The notes under the pieces: model-generated
The model's input: the letters and a program-made list of their open reading frames with translations, nothing else
Databases searched by the model: none
Told to the model about the DNA's origin: nothing
NCBI GenBank assembly: GCA_963556195.1
Contig: OY744535.1
Span: 87,553,949-87,617,948, forward strand
Reading direction: 5' to 3'
DNA: 64,000 nt
From: Sepiola atlantica
Lineage: Eukaryota > Mollusca > Cephalopoda > Sepiida > Sepiolidae
Made by a program: the position numbers and the translations under genes
Shown: piece by piece, positions 62,698 to 64,000 of the stretch
How positions within the stretch are numbered: position 1 is the stretch's first letter
Layout: the number at the start of each line of letters is the position of its first letter

Positions 62698-63195
62698 TAC
62701 AACACCAACTTTGCAATCTAGTGGGGTATGATCTCTTTACTTCCTTACAGCCACTTTTCACACGAGATATGTAACTAGACTCCCTACTGAATAGTTATGT
62801 ACGTGGTATGTGCTCGACTTTGCTCCCACCGCGCGCCATCCACTGTAAAACATTCACAGGAAGAGGCCCCCAGGCTTCAACCACAGAAGAGCACTTGTCC
62901 TTCCTAACTCTAATTACAAAAATCAAGCGTTTATGTCCAGATCGCCTCATCTGTTGAATAAAATACCACTAATATTCTTCTCAGCCAGCTACATCATGGT
63001 TGTCTTTTAGTCTAATTTAAACAAATACTTATTTAGCTTACTGGTATCAAAAATTATTCTCTAGCAATATTACGACAACTACTGCAGCTGTTTCCAATCG
63101 TTGCATGGTGGTGTCCCTTCAACTGACGAGCTCTTACACTTTTATCCTCGAGGGGCATTCACGCCTTGATGAGCGATAACACCTCAGTTAACAAA
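62698..63195 (+). mobile_element. tail of a Jockey-like LINE, same family as at 54.8 kb
   Basis: On +: QLCNLVGYDLFT-like start (CAATCTAGTGGGGTATG, matching AAAATCTAGTGGGGGATG at 55545), a middle part, then NQAFMSRSPHLLNKIPLIFF and SNLNKYLFSLLVS, the C-terminal LWNSLP and FKxxVNxxL blocks. The 3' UTR ends CTCGAGGGGCATTCACGCC like CCCGAGTGGCCATTGGACC of the other copy. 5'-truncated and broken. Confidence 0.75.
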
Positions 63196-64000
63196 TGTCC
63201 TAGTCCCTGCTGGAGAGGATGTTACCATTTCAGTTAATCTAAGTAATTTAATCAGTAACGGTCTTCAACCGATCAACTATAAACAATCAGGTACCGATTT
63301 AAAACGAGCGCCGATTAATTTGAGATCACAGTGTCATAGATAGCCCGACTTGCAATACGTATTCTACTGTTGAATACAGGCAATTCTATGTCGTTTTGGC
63401 CCGGGGATGACTTCATTGCTAAGTGCATTTTTCTCAACATATGAACGCAACCGCAAACACTCATCTTGATTCACGGCAGAAACCCGCCTGGCTACAAACA
63501 CATCAGAAATATTTCCAATTCTGAGTCAGATGTGTTCATAATAGACATATTCTACTCAGAAATGTATTTTGTTTACGGGCTGTTGAACGTCATAGACAAG
63601 CTATTTGCAGGAACAGGAAAGACAACGATCTCGCATGTTCGGATATTAATACCCTTATTACAAGATGTTAAAGACTATTAATCCATTTTAAAAAATACAC
63701 TTTTTTGCAAATAATACGTAGAATATGTATGGGAAAAGAAGAAGTACGCACGTTTAATCCGTACGTTGCGGGTAGTTAAAAAAATACGAATGATATGAAA
63801 GCGGGGAAAATTGTAATGAAAAAAAAAAACGTAAATATATCCGGTGTACACTTCTATATAACAGTTTCCTATTTAGAGTTCAATTTTATCTCAAATAACA
63901 CCATTTAATTACACTTCTAATGTACATAATTTAATAATAGCTTCACTTCTCTAAAAGAAAAGAAAAATTCATTACAACATAGTGATTCCTGCATCAATCA
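63196..64000. other. no supported gene
   Basis: A + frame at 63466-63681 (71 codons, no ATG at its start) reads FIIDIFYSEMYFVYGLLNVI and FAGTGKTTISHVRILIPLLQ and is less biased than neighbouring frames. The GTGKTT string resembles a P-loop, but no other nucleotide-binding motif is present. I do not assign it. Confidence 0.35.

Noticed and set aside
63466..63681. Possible P-loop protein (GTGKTT)
   Set aside because: The motif alone is weak, there is no upstream strand or Walker B, and no exon context.

Overview
The window looks like animal repeat-rich DNA, most plausibly a lophotrochozoan and perhaps a cephalopod mollusc. It is AT-rich and holds more than 25 long (TA)n tracts. All recognisable coding sequence belongs to decayed mobile elements of kinds common in mollusc genomes: LINEs with a restriction-like endonuclease, Jockey/CR1-type LINEs, Ty3/gypsy elements, a Penelope-like element, Tc1 and mariner transposons and hAT-type MITEs. 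I found no host gene, rRNA, tRNA or CRISPR array. The taxon is an inference; no marker gene proves it.

Layout. 1-18.6 kb: AT-rich DNA with microsatellites and no recognisable gene. 18.6-24.8 kb: two decayed LINEs of the restriction-like-endonuclease class (R2/R4-like), both on +. The second is split by a 786-bp solo LTR, which itself carries an inverted 142-bp piece of the LINE's own RT gene. 25.2-28.9 kb: a young Ty3/gypsy-type element on -, with 97%-identical LTRs and a perfect 5-bp target duplication, but no gag or protease. 29.2-29.7 kb: a MITE with three internal repeats. 31.75-34.64 kb: a large imperfect palindrome whose two outer ends each carry a hammerhead ribozyme fold; the right copy is complete and the left has lost the essential C3. 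35.6-36.9 kb: a Tc1-like transposon. 37.8-39.4 kb: the 3' half of a Penelope-like element with a GIY-YIG endonuclease and a hammerhead-like end. 43.3-44.0 kb: a mariner relic.

47.2-56.9 kb: one very old Ty3/gypsy element on -, readable as LTR, nucleocapsid knuckles, protease, RT, RNase H, integrase and LTR. It was later invaded by a 585-bp hAT MITE, a 2.4-kb hAT-type element and a LINE fragment. Part of its integrase gene has been amplified into 16 tandem copies of 52-53 bp, so a satellite has grown inside a pol gene. 59.4-59.9 kb: a fold-back element between two (TA)n tracts. 60.3-63.2 kb: a CR1/Jockey-like LINE on - joined head to head to the tail of another LINE on +.

Nothing here forms a working host pathway. 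The window records nested insertion, local rearrangement and repeat birth. The most notable features are the hammerhead-tipped palindrome, the integrase-derived satellite, the LINE fragment copied in reverse into a neighbouring LTR, and the way ribozyme or Penelope-type ends repeatedly lie next to (TA)n tracts.
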